Assembly (NCBI RefSeq): GCF_000972845.2
Contig: NC_040032.1
Coordinates: 19,826,248 to 19,890,247 of the forward strand
DNA from: Larimichthys crocea
Taxonomy: Eukaryota > Chordata > Actinopteri > Sciaenidae
Direction of reading: 5' to 3'
Length of the DNA stretch: 64,000 nt
Position numbers and translations under genes: made by a program. The notes under the pieces are model-generated. The model was not told the DNA's origin and searched no databases. It was given only the letters and a program-made list of their open reading frames with translations. Below, piece after piece: positions 25,671-39,261 of the stretch. Position 1 is the stretch's first letter. Every line of letters starts with the position of its first letter.

Positions 25671-25858
25671 TGACGTCACACGGGGGACGGCCACGTGACC
25701 TCCCGGGGGCTCCGGTCTGGAAAATCTTGTGGAATAACACATTGAAGCTATTAATAATATACGTGTTTGAATCCATAAAGAAGGGTTGTTGTTTTTGTTT
25801 TTTTTATATTTTTTTCGCACGGAGGTAGGCTGGCTCTCCTGGGGTCGGTCCATATAAA
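25671..25858 (+). promoter_or_regulatory. Probable SLC37A2 promoter
   Basis: A local GC-rich patch contains a full CRE palindrome TGACGTCA at 25671-25678 and, 13 bp on, an E-box CACGTG at 25692-25697 within GCCACGTGAC. That word is one base from the GTCACGTGAC type bound by TFEB/MITF-class factors. A TATAAA word lies at 25853-25858, about 160 bp further on and about 350 bp before the SLC37A2 ATG. A strong donor (GCAA|GTAAGT, donor at 26020) suggests a non-coding first exon between them. The motifs are seen in the sequence; their use is inferred. Confidence 0.55.
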
Positions 25859-26210
25859 CAGAGCCGCACATTATGGAGAAGTGTCGGGTGTTTACGGACT
25901 GTATCTCCCACCAGGAGGCTGCATGGACGCTACTGTACTCTTTTAGCAGCTAGCCTCCACTTTTAAACTGTGTTTTATTTATATATAAAGGTCTTATTTT
26001 ATTAGCTACTACGGAGCAAGTAAGTTTTAGTCTCAGGTTACGATACAACTCGTTAATAATAATAATAATAATAGTAATAACAAACCGGTTAGTTGTTACT
26101 CAACGACAAGCAGCCCTGCAGCACATTATCTCTTTGATACTACAAGGACATGTCTGGGACCAAGCTCTGAGTGTTTCTGTGTTGAAGTCTTTACAACATT
26201 TTCATCGAAA

Positions 26211-27077
26211 ATGAAGTCGCCCCTGGCTCCCGGCATACGACTTATCACGTCCTTTTCTCGAGATAGTTGGTAAGTTTCCATTATCGTCCACTCCTATTGT
26301 TCTCCACACTCCCAAACAGCCTCATTACAGCCAGCTGAGAGCAGCTGCTCTAAATGTGTGTTCACTTATCAGCCTGCGGTCAATCATTGACTGTACCACG
26401 TCGATTAACACGTATTCTTTGAAATAATGTATTAGGGGGTCTTGTAAATACAGAGGCTTCAGTATATATTAAACTACTACTTCATGTCACAGTCTGGTTA
26501 TTACTGCTTGTTTTGGTTTGGATATCTGCGGTAACTATCAAGAGCCACGCCACAGAAGCCGACACATCACAGCTTCCTGTCTTATCGACACAGTTTTTTT
26601 TTACCTTTATCGAGTCAGGCTACTAGTATTTAAGGAATTTGCCAAGACAAGGGGCACTTCATTTTAATAATATGTCACTTACTAATATCAACACTCTCTG
26701 CAAGCCAGCTGTTGGTCCAGCTGTTTGGTGGGAAAGTCCATCCCCACCAGAGAGAAATAAAAAATAATAATAATGATTATTTATAAAAATCTAAATATTA
26801 TTATTGTATTATTATATGTAATATTATTGTAGTCTTAGTAACTTCAGTGGTATGACTCCTTAAATCTGAATAATAAGACAGAATCATAACTTAAGATTTA
26901 ATCTGAGTTTTGCTGCGACAAATTGTTGTTTTTATTTCCAAGTGATGAGTTTTGCTGCGACAAATTGTTGTTTTTATTTCCAAGTGATCTGCTGTCACTT
27001 CCTCAATTTAATGATGAATCAGTTTTTTTTTCAGAATATCAGAAAACACAGTGACAGCATAACTGCTGCTGCAGCAC

Positions 27078-27124
<47 letters not shown>

Positions 27125-30100
27125 CCTGAAGCCTTCAAGTAGATTTTAATTTACTATAATGTAAGACAAGAGCTGAGAAAGCATCAAATGTGAAACTGAG
27201 AACATTAATCAATAATCACACTCGTTGTAGAAAAATCATGTTCTCTTGTTGCTCTAATCTATTGATTATCATAGTTAACGCGAGTAATTTAATGTCAAAG
27301 TATTTTGTTTTTCCTGCTTTGTTATAAACACCCCGTTGAAATGTATCATGCTCACACACATTCAGCGGTTTCCAGTGATCCGTCTGTTACAACATACTTA
27401 AAGAGTAATGCATGGTTGGTGTTAATTGAAAAGCCCTCCTCACAGTGCCGTGCAATGTTTGTAGTCTATGTGATACAAAAACATAATGAAGAGCTAATGA
27501 ATGCTGACACTGCAGAGTCACTACACTTAAGATAAGCCATGAAAACCGATATACCCAGCTGTACAATCTCATGCAAATGACAACCCTGCAAAAAGCCTCC
27601 TCTCTCTCAACAACGTAAAAAGACCAGTGACTTTAAGTACACATGAGACTTAAAGTCACTGGTCTTTGGAAAATAGTTCCTGTGGCTAATAAATTATGAG
27701 ATATGACATTATTAACATAACCTAAAGGTGGGGCGCCTTACAAAGGGTCACAAGATAAATGTGAGGGGTCATGAGATGATGAATGGGGTAGGAAAGAGGA
27801 AGAAACAGATCAATGCACCACAAATCTGTAATCTATATTTATTATTTATTATTATCTGTATTTGCTTTTCTCTAATATTTTCTCTTTTTTGGAGAAATAT
27901 TGGATTTTTTTTATTATGTCCCTTTGAGTATGAATAAAAGAAGGAAGTATTTATTGAAAATGTCTACATGTTTCTCATATTTTATTAAAGCTTATTAGCA
28001 TAACAAAGATATTAAACTTGTGCCATGTCATGCTGCAGATCACAGGTGTATGATTAAATTAAAATTAACAAGTTAGAAGAACAAGTAAAATTGATCTCCA
28101 TGATTGTCCTTGATGATGTGGTTTTCTTCTTCTCTTTGACACCACGTCTTTATTTTGATCTCTTTTGCAGGTATCGCAGTTTCATTCTTTTTCTCACCTT
28201 CCTCTTTTACACGGCCTACCATCTGTCACGGAAACCTATCAGCATTGTTAAGGTGACTGAGACGATGCATTTCCATTTCATCTACAGCATTCACAGGATT
28301 TTGTTCACTTGCCAACTGTGGGTCTGGGGTCAAAGGTTGCCTGTAAAATGCTGTCTGGAGCTCCTTCATAGTAGAAATGATGAAAAAGACAAAACTCTAT
28401 TTTGAATTCATGTTGCTCTTCTTTTGTTTCAGCCAAGTACAGCTAAGGCACATATAGATATAACAAGCAGGAGAGTTACTAACTAGGATAAAGGATTTTA
28501 AAAAATCCAAGCCTCAGAGTTGCATTTAGCTTTAATAGACCCGAGCTTATGCAGTTTTATCCCCCTGACCTTAATAAAGAACTCAAAAGGATCAGGAAAC
28601 CTCTCTATACATGTCTCCCCTTGTCCATCAAACTGCTCTTCATCCACAGCCACAGCTGCTTTAGATGCTGAAGAGTCATCACGGTCCTTTAAAGCTACAG
28701 TTTGTTGACAGCAAAGGCAGATTATTTGCACTAATATCATATAAGACTGAAGATTCCTGCAACCCCTGTATAATAACACCCACATTTATAGCCTTATTGA
28801 CCGATAACTTTATGAAAACTGAATTTAGCACTAACTAGAACTGTATTCTGTTGTATCTGAGAGTTTAAACTGTGCCATCTCGTCACATCTTCTGTGTTTT
28901 TCTCTCTGATACTCAGAGTCAGCTGCACAGGAACTGTTCCACAGTCATTCGTCCAACAGACCTCAACATAACCAACAATGCTACTTGGTGTGACTGGGTG
29001 CCTTTTGGTAAGTATGATTCCCAGGCTCAGCTGTCAAACACAACTGGCCATGTGTTGGATAGGAAACCACTGAGGGCTCTCGTCTTCGATGCTGCACAAC
29101 TCTGACTAGTCGTTAAGCAGAAAAACATCCAGAAATATAAGTAATGATGTGGAGAAATCTAATAGTTTCATCTCTGTCATCTCTTTAGACCAGGACAACT
29201 ATCAGACACTGTTCGGGGTCTTGGATAACTCCTTCCTGGTTGCCTATGCCATCGGCATGTTTATCAGGTTTGTATGTGCTGTTGCTGGAAGACCTTGTTA
29301 TTTTTTTTATCTGAGTGTGTTTGTGCTGTAATGAGTCACAATCATGTGCTGTGTCCTCAGTGGGATATTTGGAGAGCGCCTGCCTCTGAGGTACTACCTG
29401 AGTGTTGGGATGCTGTCGAGTGGATTGTTCACATGTCTGTTTGGCCTTGGCTTCTACTGGAACATCCACTCATTAGGGTACTACGCCGTCATCCAGGTAA
29501 AGACACAGCACCATGATGTGATGCACTTGCTTTTGTTCCTAGACTGGTTGTAAACACAGGAGGCAACTTGTTGATGGGTTGTCCCGATGAGTCACATTGC
29601 CATGAAAATTGCCAAACATATTCAAGCTGCCCTTTTAATTTTGGTGACTCAGTGATCCTTCCACTTTGTACTACTTGTAGGGACTTGTCACTACGTTAAA
29701 TAATGTGTTGGGTGTAATAAATGATGTAACAGCTATTTGGGCTGCACCCTTTATCTTGTTGAATAGACAAATCATTTAGAGACCTTAGTAGAATTAGAGC
29801 TGATTCATATTTATTATTGTATAGTGCACATGTTTCTCTGCAGATCTGGCTTACAGACATTGCTGGTTTAAGCAATATTAAGTATCAGAAAACACTAAAT
29901 GAAGTGCATTTATTTTCAGAAATACACTAAGTTGTTTTCTTTTCACACCATCAACAACAACAACAACACTTTGTTTCTTGACAAACAACAGCTGTGCACA
30001 GTGACAGAGTATTTATTCCTGGTTGCCAGTCTTGGTGCTATCATGCCTCTTACCAACAGATGTGCTCACAGACTTATCTGGCAAGCCACACTGTAGCCAG

Positions 30101-33100
30101 AGACACTGCACAGAAGTGCTGTGTGGATCGATAAGCTGCAAAACAGTTACTCACCTTAAAAATATTTTTTAAATGTTTGCACATTTGTGCACATCTCGCT
30201 CTCTGAAAGAAAGCAAATATTAAAATAGAACATTAAACAGTTCCTTTAACTATGTAAACAGCAATTGTTGTGTCCTGTTCCCTTTTTTTGTAATTGTGTG
30301 TACAATTGGAAGTGACAAAAGATTTACATCCTGTATTTTGACTTTCTGTCGTACAACCCGCTTGTTTACACTTCAGAGTGTTTTGCACCTGTAAATCTTT
30401 TTCAAGAAGCTCTCGTCCATTTTGGCACAGAACTACTGCATACAACAACATCACACTGAAAGAGGGAAGCACAACGATTAGATGAGCTGTTTAACGCTGA
30501 CTCACCAAGCAAACATGCACTAGCCAGTTTTCCTTGGTCGCACGACTCGAAAGTAAATGAATGTTCCTCTCAGTGAGGATGCACGTTCAGTACGTCAGTG
30601 CAAATTAAGGAATTGTCAGAGTCAAGAGTTTTGTTTCACTTCAGTTTTTCTTTAAAAGTCCATTTGAATCAGTAATATAACCACAACAAAAACCAGATTT
30701 TTTGAACACATGCTAGATTCCTTTCCCCCAATTAATTTTCTATCTGTCAACTTATTAGTTATTCATCTTTACTTTTACTATTTTACACGCAGTGCTCACC
30801 TTCTCATCTATATAGTGTACAGGAGATTTATATATATATTTATTTAGCAAAACTTCTATACAAAATTCTATACAAAACTTATCTCTATCACTTATCACTT
30901 ATTCTCATTTTTATATGATTCAGTTTTTATTTAACTTTATTTCTTTTCGTATTTTATTTTTCTATGCCTACTGCTGAGCTGACCAGTTTTTCTCTGTGCT
31001 GAATCTGATCTGATAAAACTGAAAATGAAATGAAACCTAACTGAAATAAAATGTTTGAGGACCGCAGTGTTTATGTTTAATCATCTGGCTGTGAGTGCTT
31101 TCGCTTTTTTTTCTTTTTCTATTTTTCCCTTTCTTAAATTTTAAGTGAAGTCTGCTCTAAGTGTGGGTTGGATAGATTGTTGGAAAAAATGCAGTTTGCA
31201 CATGAAGGCGATGTTCTTTTGTAGCTCTGAAGTGTCAGATGAGCTACACCCCATCACATGATCCTCCCTGTAGTCAAATTCACAACCTCAAAGAAACTAT
31301 TATTAGAAATATTACTCATGTTATACTTAATAATGAGTCAAACTCACTAAATCTAAAATCTAAAGTGACAAAATGTAATATCTGAAGCCTGAAAAAGAGT
31401 ATTTAAAGACTGAAGCACCGACATGTTACAGTAGCTATCAAGAAATCACTGATTTATGGTATTAATTAACAACCCTGTTACCCCGTGTTACAGGTGTGTG
31501 ATCGCAGTGAGCTCTACGGGTCAGTTTGTGCCTTATTTATCATCTCATCCATTCAAAAATGTAGAGATCTCATGGTGGCTTAGTCAGGCTTTACTCACAC
31601 GCCTCACATGACTCACAGCTGCATCATATGACTGCAGGAGTGTGTCTGGGCTTATAGAGGTTTGGTGTGGGAATGTTAAGAATCACTGCTCACTGGTCTC
31701 CTCTCAGTCTCCTTTTATAGGCAGATGTTTGTAGGGCTGTACCAGCATTAAGAGGCTTTGGTGTAGTAAATTAACACAGTTTCTCCCTCTGTTTGCCTCA
31801 TCCTGCAGGTCATGAACGGGCTGATGCAGACCACCGGCTGGCCAGCAGTAGTGGCTTGTGTCGGCAACTGGTTTGGGAAGGGGAAGTGAGTACTGCACGG
31901 TGTGCACCGTGGTCCTGCTGACTGTGCAGTTCCTCTCTTTCACTTCACATTTGTCATGTTTTAACAGCACAGTGAAAAAAGGCTTTGATTAATCTCAGAC
32001 TACCAGCATCAAGTCTGCATAATAAATCTAAGCTGCTTCATAAATATGCGGGAAGCGTGAAAAGTACAGTACAAAACTACAAGCACATCATTCAGACAAA
32101 CATCATATTGAGTTAGGGCTTGATTTCTACAAAATAGTCACACACCCTTCTGAATTGGTTTGATCACTGCCTACACTGGAAAGGATGATAACAGCTATGG
32201 ATGTTTACGTGTACAAATGAAACTGGGTTATAAAATAGTCATATTTATAGGAACTGTAATAACCTGATTACTTTATTGGTCAGTTAGTCAATTTAAAGGT
32301 ACAAATTCTGTGTACTGAGGTTCATTGGAAAGTCATTTGTTTTCATTCATATTTTTAAGCTTTAAGTATATCTATTTCAATCTCATGTCTACCAACCATC
32401 TACCAACACCACTAAAGCTTTATATGTGTTTGTTATATGTGTTTGTTGTTATGTTCTGGAACTATTTGTTAATGATTAACAGCCAGTCGGGCAGTGCCCA
32501 TGTGCAGCAACACAACATCTTATATTCACAGTGAGGTAGCAGGGTTTGGTACCACTGTACCTGTATGGAGATATATACTAAAACATGTTTTCAACAACTG
32601 TATCTGACAACCCGCACTATAGCTGGAAGTGCTGCACAGAAATACTGGACTCACACACACAATGCACCTTCCCCAACTTAAAGTTATTTTGTTGTAGTTT
32701 TAACAGTTCAGTGTGTGTACAAATTAAACAAAAGAGGTGCATCGTGTTCATGAATGAGCTTTGGTGTTGAACTTTGGACAGAGCCAGCTGTTTCTCTGAA
32801 CTCTAGTGTAACACATTGACAAAAGATTGATTTCACTATTTCCCAAAATGCTGAACTACTACATTAACTTGTCTCTTGTGTTTTGATCATCAGGCGTGGG
32901 TTCATCATGGGTGTGTGGAACTCCCACACCTCAGTCGGAAACATCTTGGGCTCCCTCATTGCAGGAGCCTTCGTCTCCACCGCGTGGGGAATGTCCTTCA
33001 TCGTCCCTGGACTCATCATCGCATGCACTGGAGTCCTGTGCTTCTTCTTCCTAGTTGAAAGTCAGTTTCTGCTTATTAGAGAAAACATTATTGCCATTAT

Positions 33101-36100
33101 TGACAGTTCAATCTTGGACAGGTTTTGGATTACATCATTTAGACAGAGCATAACATAGCTGAAATTTGTCACATCGCGTGCAACTCACAGACACAACCTA
33201 GCAACCTGAGTTAACACCACTGCTGAGTTGTGAAGTTGTGCAGTGACGTCTGCCTCTGTTCATTTTAATTGAGATGCTAAATCTAAATCTAAATGTGGTA
33301 GAGCAGACAGTGCATGATACCACTCAAAACAAACACACTTGTTCTGTTAACTTCGTGATACAACACATCTAAGCAGCTGCTCTCTGCCTACTCACTCTGA
33401 CTTCATGGTCTCCAGGTATCTCATATTTTATTGTTGATTATTTAGCCTGAAATATTGAATTTACAATTATAAAAAAACAGGGAACAGTTAGCAAATCTTC
33501 ACATAGGAGAAACTAGAAACAAAAGACTGAGTCTCAGAAATGTTCTGTCTTACCCAGACTCAGATAAAAACATGGATTTCATCTCTCAGTCAGGGCTGGG
33601 TGCGAGATATGTTTACTTTAAGTGTTGCTTTAAAGTTCTCAGAATGTTACTCAAGTCCCATCTGTCCTTTTCAGAACCTGAAGATGTAAACTGCACTCCT
33701 CCTCAGCACCATGTGAGTTCAAACAGAAACAGTCATTGTCCCGATTTATCCATAATACGATTACTTGAAGATCGATACATACATGTCTGTCTGTTTGTCT
33801 CGTAGGGTGATCAGGAGAGCACTGAGACGGAGCCTCTCTTGCAGAACTCATCCCATGCTGACAGAAATGTGAACGGTGCTGCCATAACCACTGTGGAGTC
33901 TGTGGAAGCTATTGAGGAGCACACCGAGGCCATCAGCTTCTGTGGAGCTCTCAGTATACCCGTGAGTTTGATTTGGTTTAAATGTGCTTGGTTTGAAACT
34001 GGCCATTCAAAATTATTGGTGCAGTATTTAATATTTTAAACTTGTGGTATAAATTATAAATTGAATACATTTGTTTGAAAGATAAAAAGCCACACAGTGT
34101 AGAATTTGAAAATACCCTTTGGCACCCTCTGGTGGTGTTACCAGGAATAACATTTGGATATGAACAGAACATTACGCATGAAAACGATCTGAAACATAAA
34201 AATACACACATAGTAACTAGTAAAAAAAAAGATTTACCAAATCCAAGTTCTTTAAATTGAAATGCTGAGACTTAAAAGACCAAAATCAACTCTGACCCTG
34301 ATATAGCAAAAAAGTAAATAAAAAAAATTGAAGGATCCATATCACCATTTTCCAGTTGGTATTTATTGCAGAAAAGAAAAATACGTCCATGTTATTCATT
34401 TATACAGCTCTGATACACAGCTAGACATAGATTTCACCTAACGTGCACAGTTTTGAAATTAAAGTTAAATCATCTTCCTAGTCAGCAGCTGGATTGCTGC
34501 ACATGTTGTAACACTCCTCCCCGGGGCTGGGTTTCTGAGTTCAATATTTGAAAACTGATGGCTGGCATTAAATGCTTCTCAGAGTCTTAACCTTATGCAC
34601 TTGTTCCTAGGTTAGATATTTCCTGATTTAAATGATGATTTTGATTCATGCTGTTAAAAGGATTTGTGTTCATCGCTTGTCTCATCCTTCTGAGGGAGTC
34701 TTCTACTTTAGCATGCCACATATCGGGGTTACACAGGGTTAAGCATGTCTTAGGGTCATTGTAGGGACAGTGTTAAATATTATGGCGTTAGAGCCTTCTT
34801 CTCTCCTCACAGACCAAGGTTACAAAAGATACTGTAGGTACATACATGCATAACGTAGAAGCCTCTTCAGAGTCAGACAACAACGTTGGACCACTAAAGA
34901 TAAACATTTTTCCAACTAATCGGCAAATACATTATACTCGTAAGTTGTAGCATTTTCCTGTGGGCATATAGACTCAACGGACCATTGATAAATTAATTCT
35001 CCACATCAGTGTCCCTGGCTGTGTGTCAGTTAAATGTGAATTATACTTGAGACATTTTGCACTAAAGAAAGGTTCCTCCAGTTGTTTTCATGGTGTCTTG
35101 TTTCTCACACAGGGAGTGGTGGAATTCTCTCTCTGCCTGCTTTTCGCCAAACTGGTCAGCTACACCTTCCTGTACTGGCTTCCTCTCTACATCTCTAATG
35201 TTGGTCAGTATTTTCACACATTCAGAGAGAATACCATACATGTAATAAAGATGTATCTATCTACGTTACTTTCATGTAATTTTTTTCCGAAGTTAATATC
35301 TGTTCTGAATTGTCATTTGCAGCACATTTTGACGCAAAAGAGGCAGGAGACATGTCGACATTATTTGATGTAGGAGGAATCGTGGGTAAGCTGTGAGCCT
35401 TGACTGATCTGTTATATCACTTGATAAATAAATCTAACAACGAATGATTACTTAATGTTTAAATTTAAATACAACTAAAATTAAAGTGTTTATTTTACTA
35501 TATTTACATTCACTACATGTATATTACTACGTTTCAGTGGAATTTAATTTTAAGTTTCAAGTCAAAAAGTCAAATAGATATTTGAAAGGTGTTGGGTTTC
35601 CAGATTCCTGATTCCATCCAGGCTTTATTGCTCATCTTTGATAACTTTTGAATTTAAGAATTTTATTAAATTACATTTTTACCAATATACTTATCCATCT
35701 GACAGTTTGAGTCATTTGAATATAGTATTTTAAATCTGACTGGATGTGTTTTGTTGTTTTGTGTCTACAGGAGGCATCATGGCCGGCCTCGTGTCTGACT
35801 ACACTGGTGGGAGAGCAACAACTTGCTGCGTCATGCTGCTTGTTGCTGCCCCAATGGTGAGTGTCATCTAATAAAATGACTTAATGATAGAATAAGGTCA
35901 GCGCATTAGAAAAATTAGCAGACACAGTCTCTCTTTTAGCTCTGTTTTTGGTATTTGGCTCTTTAGCTGTGAAAAGCTTTACTATGTTCACTAGTTAGTC
36001 ATTAACTTTGTTATGTGCTGGGCAGGGAGGGTACATTTTAGAGCTTTTTCACTGGGAGCAGAAAAACAACACGCTCAGAAAACTCTGTAGAGCTGAGCAG

Positions 36101-38740
36101 AACTACCATGTCACATAATGATTCTCTGCGGCAGTTCCTTCCACGTAAAATTTGTGATTGTTAATATAAAGTTAATGACTAGTGTAAGGTAGTGTGTGAC
36201 TCATTTATGTGATTTTTAAAGTTTTTTTGAAAACAACGGACCTCTGTTGCACATAGGAATAACATACATCAGTCTTCAAATACTTGTTTGTTAAATCAAT
36301 TATTTGTCTGTCATTATGTGGGATCTGGTGACAATGTAAAAAATACAGAACACAACATCATAGTGTGTAACTCCAGAGACTCTAGGAGGCCACAGTGAGA
36401 TCACAGTGTGTTGTACGTGTGTATGTATTGTATTGTAAGGTATTCCTGTTACTTTGTCCACCTTTTTGTATACGTACATACACTTTTGGTTTGTTAAAAA
36501 TAACCTGTAAATTAAAACTGAAACAACCATACTGTATATGGCAGTAGGATGATATAATTGTCAACATAGCATAGATTTCTCTAATTAGTTGTAGCAAGTT
36601 GAATGTGCGATGTTTGCTGATTGATTCTTTTATTTACATTCCAGCTATTCCTCTATAATTCTATTGGACAAACGAGCCTTGGTACTACGATCGGTAAGAC
36701 TTCTTTAATGTTTTTCTTGTTTTTTCTTTGGCTCATTAAAGAAAAAAAGAAAATTGAAGACTTGGCTGTCCCTCTACTTAAACTTCTCATTTATTCAGCC
36801 ACCACACCCCTCTGATGTAACTCCACTCCCCTCCCAGTGTGGGAACTGCTGTTTTTTCCTATCTTGTTGTGCGTATCAGCGCTTCTCCATTTGACTTGAA
36901 CCCAATTAGAAGTGATTGCAGAGTGGACAAGTTTAGTCTAAACATGAGTCATTTGTCATCAGAAATTATTGTGAAAGGTAGTCTGATTATAGACGGTGTA
37001 GAAAAAACATTTATTTGTATGAAAAAGAAGTCTTAACTAGCAGTTTTTTTGCCACATGTAGGTATGCTCTTGTTGTGTGGAGGTCTAGTGAATGGACCCT
37101 ACGCCCTCATCACTACTGCTGTATCTGCTGACCTGGTAAGAAGCATCATGGGAAAGCCACAGTTTTATTTCTCTGCCCTCTGTTAAACACACAGTTTTTA
37201 TACATGATGTTTTTGTTGCAACAGGGAACACATGAGAGCCTGAGAGGAAACTCCAGAGCATTGTCAACAGTGACAGCAATTATTGATGGGACTGGTTCAA
37301 TAGGTATGTACAGAGTGTCTGAACTGTAGAGATTCATTCTATTCATCCTGCTGTTTTATTTGACATTACTCTTTTGAAGCTCCTCCAATCATTATTTTCT
37401 TATATTAACAAGGGATCAAATTAATATTATCACCAACTTTGTAGATCCATCCAGCTCTATGTGTCTTTAAGTTCATTGTTTGTTTTAGTTCAGAAAACAA
37501 TGAATGAATGCAGCTTTAGCATCAGGTGGTTTCTCCTTAATAAATGCAAAGTTATGGAATTAACTTTTACAACTATCATTTACCTTTGGACGGCGATAAC
37601 ATACAGCACTGCCACGAGAAATTCTGACTGCATTCAGAGCAACCAGTAATTGAGACCTGTTCAGGCCAGCGGAGGATATTTTTACCCAGAATTTAAAAAT
37701 CTGAGGATGGAAAATAAACTATTATATAATAATATTAATTGAAAAAGGAAATAAGTTATGAATTGACAAATTTAAATTGTGAAATGGCAATCTGAAATTT
37801 AAACAAATACATTAACTAATAAGGGGTGTCGTTTAGCTCAGTTGGTAGAGTGGCTCTTTCCAGCATGTCATTCCCCTCCACATTCCTGTCACTCTTCAGC
37901 TATCTCTATCAAGTAAAGCTAAAAAAGGCCAAAATAAAAATCTTAAATGCAAAAAAATAATAATATTTTTTTCTCTATTTCCTCTCTCCTTTTTATATTT
38001 GGCTTTTCAGTGTTAAATGTTTTATAAGTGTCGGCACTTTATGTTGTCATAAAAGCGTTTAAAAGTCGGTTTGTGTGAACTGATGTTGGTGTCTTCTCTG
38101 TAGGAGCTGCATTAGGCCCTCTGTTAGCTGGTTTGATCTCTCCCACTGGCTGGAACAACGTCTTCTACATGCTCATCTCTGCCGACGTCTTGGCCTGCCT
38201 GGTCAGAATGACTTTATATATTCACTGACTCTCACTCTTTAATCTCTTACAGTACAACACAGCAAGGCTTTTTGTCATTACAGTTTATTTCAGTTTGAAT
38301 GATTTGAATTGTCTTAACTGAAGATGATGTTCTTTGACTGACAAATTGTTTGTTTGTCTTCAGTTTTTGGCCAGACTTGTGTACAAGGAGGCTCAAGGTT
38401 GGTGTGGACGAACCCCCCGAGTCAGAGGGTGGGTATTCACCAATCATCTTTGTAGTGTGCCAAATGTATGCCTTCCGTGTTACAAAAAAACGCCTCAGTG
38501 CTTTGTGATTTCACACTCATTCATTCTATTATTTAAATGAGTGGTTCAACATTTTGGGAAATGACCTTGCCTCAGCCAGGCCATAAGAGTATTTCCTAAT
38601 AATTCCTTTAAGCAAGGACCACTATAAGGATGGTAAATCTTAACATAAAGTTAACATGATTACATATGTCTAACACTTATTCTCAAACTAACTACATTTT
38701 TATTTATTCAACATTTTATTCCAGGTTTAAAGAAATCTGA
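26211..38740 (+). CDS. slc37a2: Solute carrier family 37 member 2, sugar-phosphate/phosphate antiporter (18 coding exons)
   Basis: Exons: 26211-26269, 28171-28252, 28917-29007, 29189-29267, 29361-29496, 31809-31885, 32894-33060, 33675-33712, 33806-33961, 35113-35203, 35323-35385, 35771-35856, 36645-36693, 37062-37135, 37225-37303, 38104-38201, 38364-38428, 38725-38740. All phases join, giving 501 aa, matching human SLC37A2. Key words are YTAYHLSRKPISIVK, NWFGKGKRGFIMGVWNSHTS, LPLYISNV and NGPYALITTAVSADL. It is a 12-helix major-facilitator protein that swaps glucose-6-phosphate for phosphate across the ER membrane in other species. The first luminal loop carries three N-glycosylation sequons (NCS, NIT, NAT). 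A poorly conserved acidic loop (exons 8-9) separates the two halves. The start is the ATG beginning MKSPLAPGIRL. SLC37A1 is the nearest alternative; the ending RGFKEI resembles SLC37A2. Confidence 0.97.
26905..26988 (+). repeat. Perfect 42-bp tandem duplication
   Basis: The unit beginning GAGTTTTGCTGCGAC and ending CCAAGTGAT occurs at 26905-26946 and again at 26947-26988 with no difference. It lies in SLC37A2 intron 1. Identity of the two copies implies a very recent duplication or an assembly artefact. Confidence 0.95.
27078..27124 (+). repeat. (ATCT)n microsatellite
   Basis: A pure tetranucleotide run of about 47 bp in SLC37A2 intron 1, in the opposite sense to the (ATAG)n run near PSMG1. 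Confidence 0.95.
27619..27667. repeat. Perfect 20-bp inverted repeat with a 9-nt loop
   Basis: The left arm AAAGACCAGTGACTTTAAGT (27619-27638) is exactly complementary to the right arm (27648-27667) across a 9-nt spacer. In RNA or single-stranded DNA it would fold as a tight hairpin. It lies in SLC37A2 intron 1. The stem is too short and too perfect for a typical microRNA precursor. Confidence 0.95.
27722..27960 (+). repeat. Teleost dispersed repeat fragment
   Basis: Contains AAGGGTCACAAGATAAAT, GAGGGGTCATGAGATGAT and GGGGTAGGAAAGAGGAAG, then an A/T-rich tail. I recognise this word order from a common fish repeat. No open frame of interest; family not named. Confidence 0.55.
36190..36290 (+). 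repeat. Dispersed repeat, copy 1 of 2 in this window
   Basis: Blocks TGACTCATTTATGTG, CAACGGACCTCTGTTGCACA and AGGAATAACATACATCAG recur in the same order and orientation, with substitutions, at 54118-54210. It lies in SLC37A2 intron 12. Confidence 0.65.
37821..37945 (+). repeat. tRNA-derived SINE fragment
   Basis: A tRNA-like head with a clear A-box region, GTTTAGCTCAGTTGGTAGAG (37831-37850), is followed directly by a short tail with CCTGTCACTCTTCAGCTATC and an A-rich end. The B-box is missing, so this is an internally deleted SINE and not a tRNA gene. It sits in SLC37A2 intron 15. Confidence 0.75.
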
Positions 38741-38995
38741 ATCACACAGTAACAAACTGGGAACCAAACACACAAAAGAGGGAAGAAGTTCTGAAAGTGA
38801 CCTCACCGTACAGAGGACAACCACTTTACATTCAGGCCAAATGGAGACCAAGTCACGGGCGGATGATTCAAGGCACTAAACTGACGGTTGAAGCGGCCTT
38901 CTTATTGTAAAACAGAAATATGCCTTTATAGAGACAAAGCTTTTTTTATGACTAATCTACTTATTCCAAATAGTTTGTTTTAATATTCTTTTATC

Positions 38996-39001
38996 ATTAA
39001 A
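38996..39001 (+). promoter_or_regulatory. Candidate SLC37A2 poly(A) signal
   Basis: ATTAAA lies about 256 bp after the stop codon and is followed by T-rich sequence. It is a variant hexamer. A canonical AATAAA at 39809-39814 is an alternative that would give a 3' UTR of about 1.1 kb. Confidence 0.4.
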
Positions 39002-39261
39002 GTGTATATACTGTGCCTTTTCTTAATTTTGTCTAATGTTTCCTCAGTTACTGCATCCTTCAGATCAGGGATATGTCATAAGACATTTTGGTAATACTTG
39101 TAGTCTAGTCTGCAGTTGCCAGATTTGATATATATTTTTTATGATATTTAAAGAGTGTTGATCTATGATTGTACAGTGCAACATTTTTGATCCCATTTTA
39201 AACTGTTGAGGAGACTATTCTCATGCTGGTTTAAAAGACATTAAAATATCTGAGCTCCTTT

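Noticed and set aside
27619..27667. microRNA precursor
   Set aside because: A perfect 20-bp stem with a 9-nt loop and no extended lower stem does not look like a Drosha substrate.
37831..37850. tRNA-like word with an A-box
   Set aside because: There is no B-box or cloverleaf in the following 60 bp, and the tail is that of a SINE.
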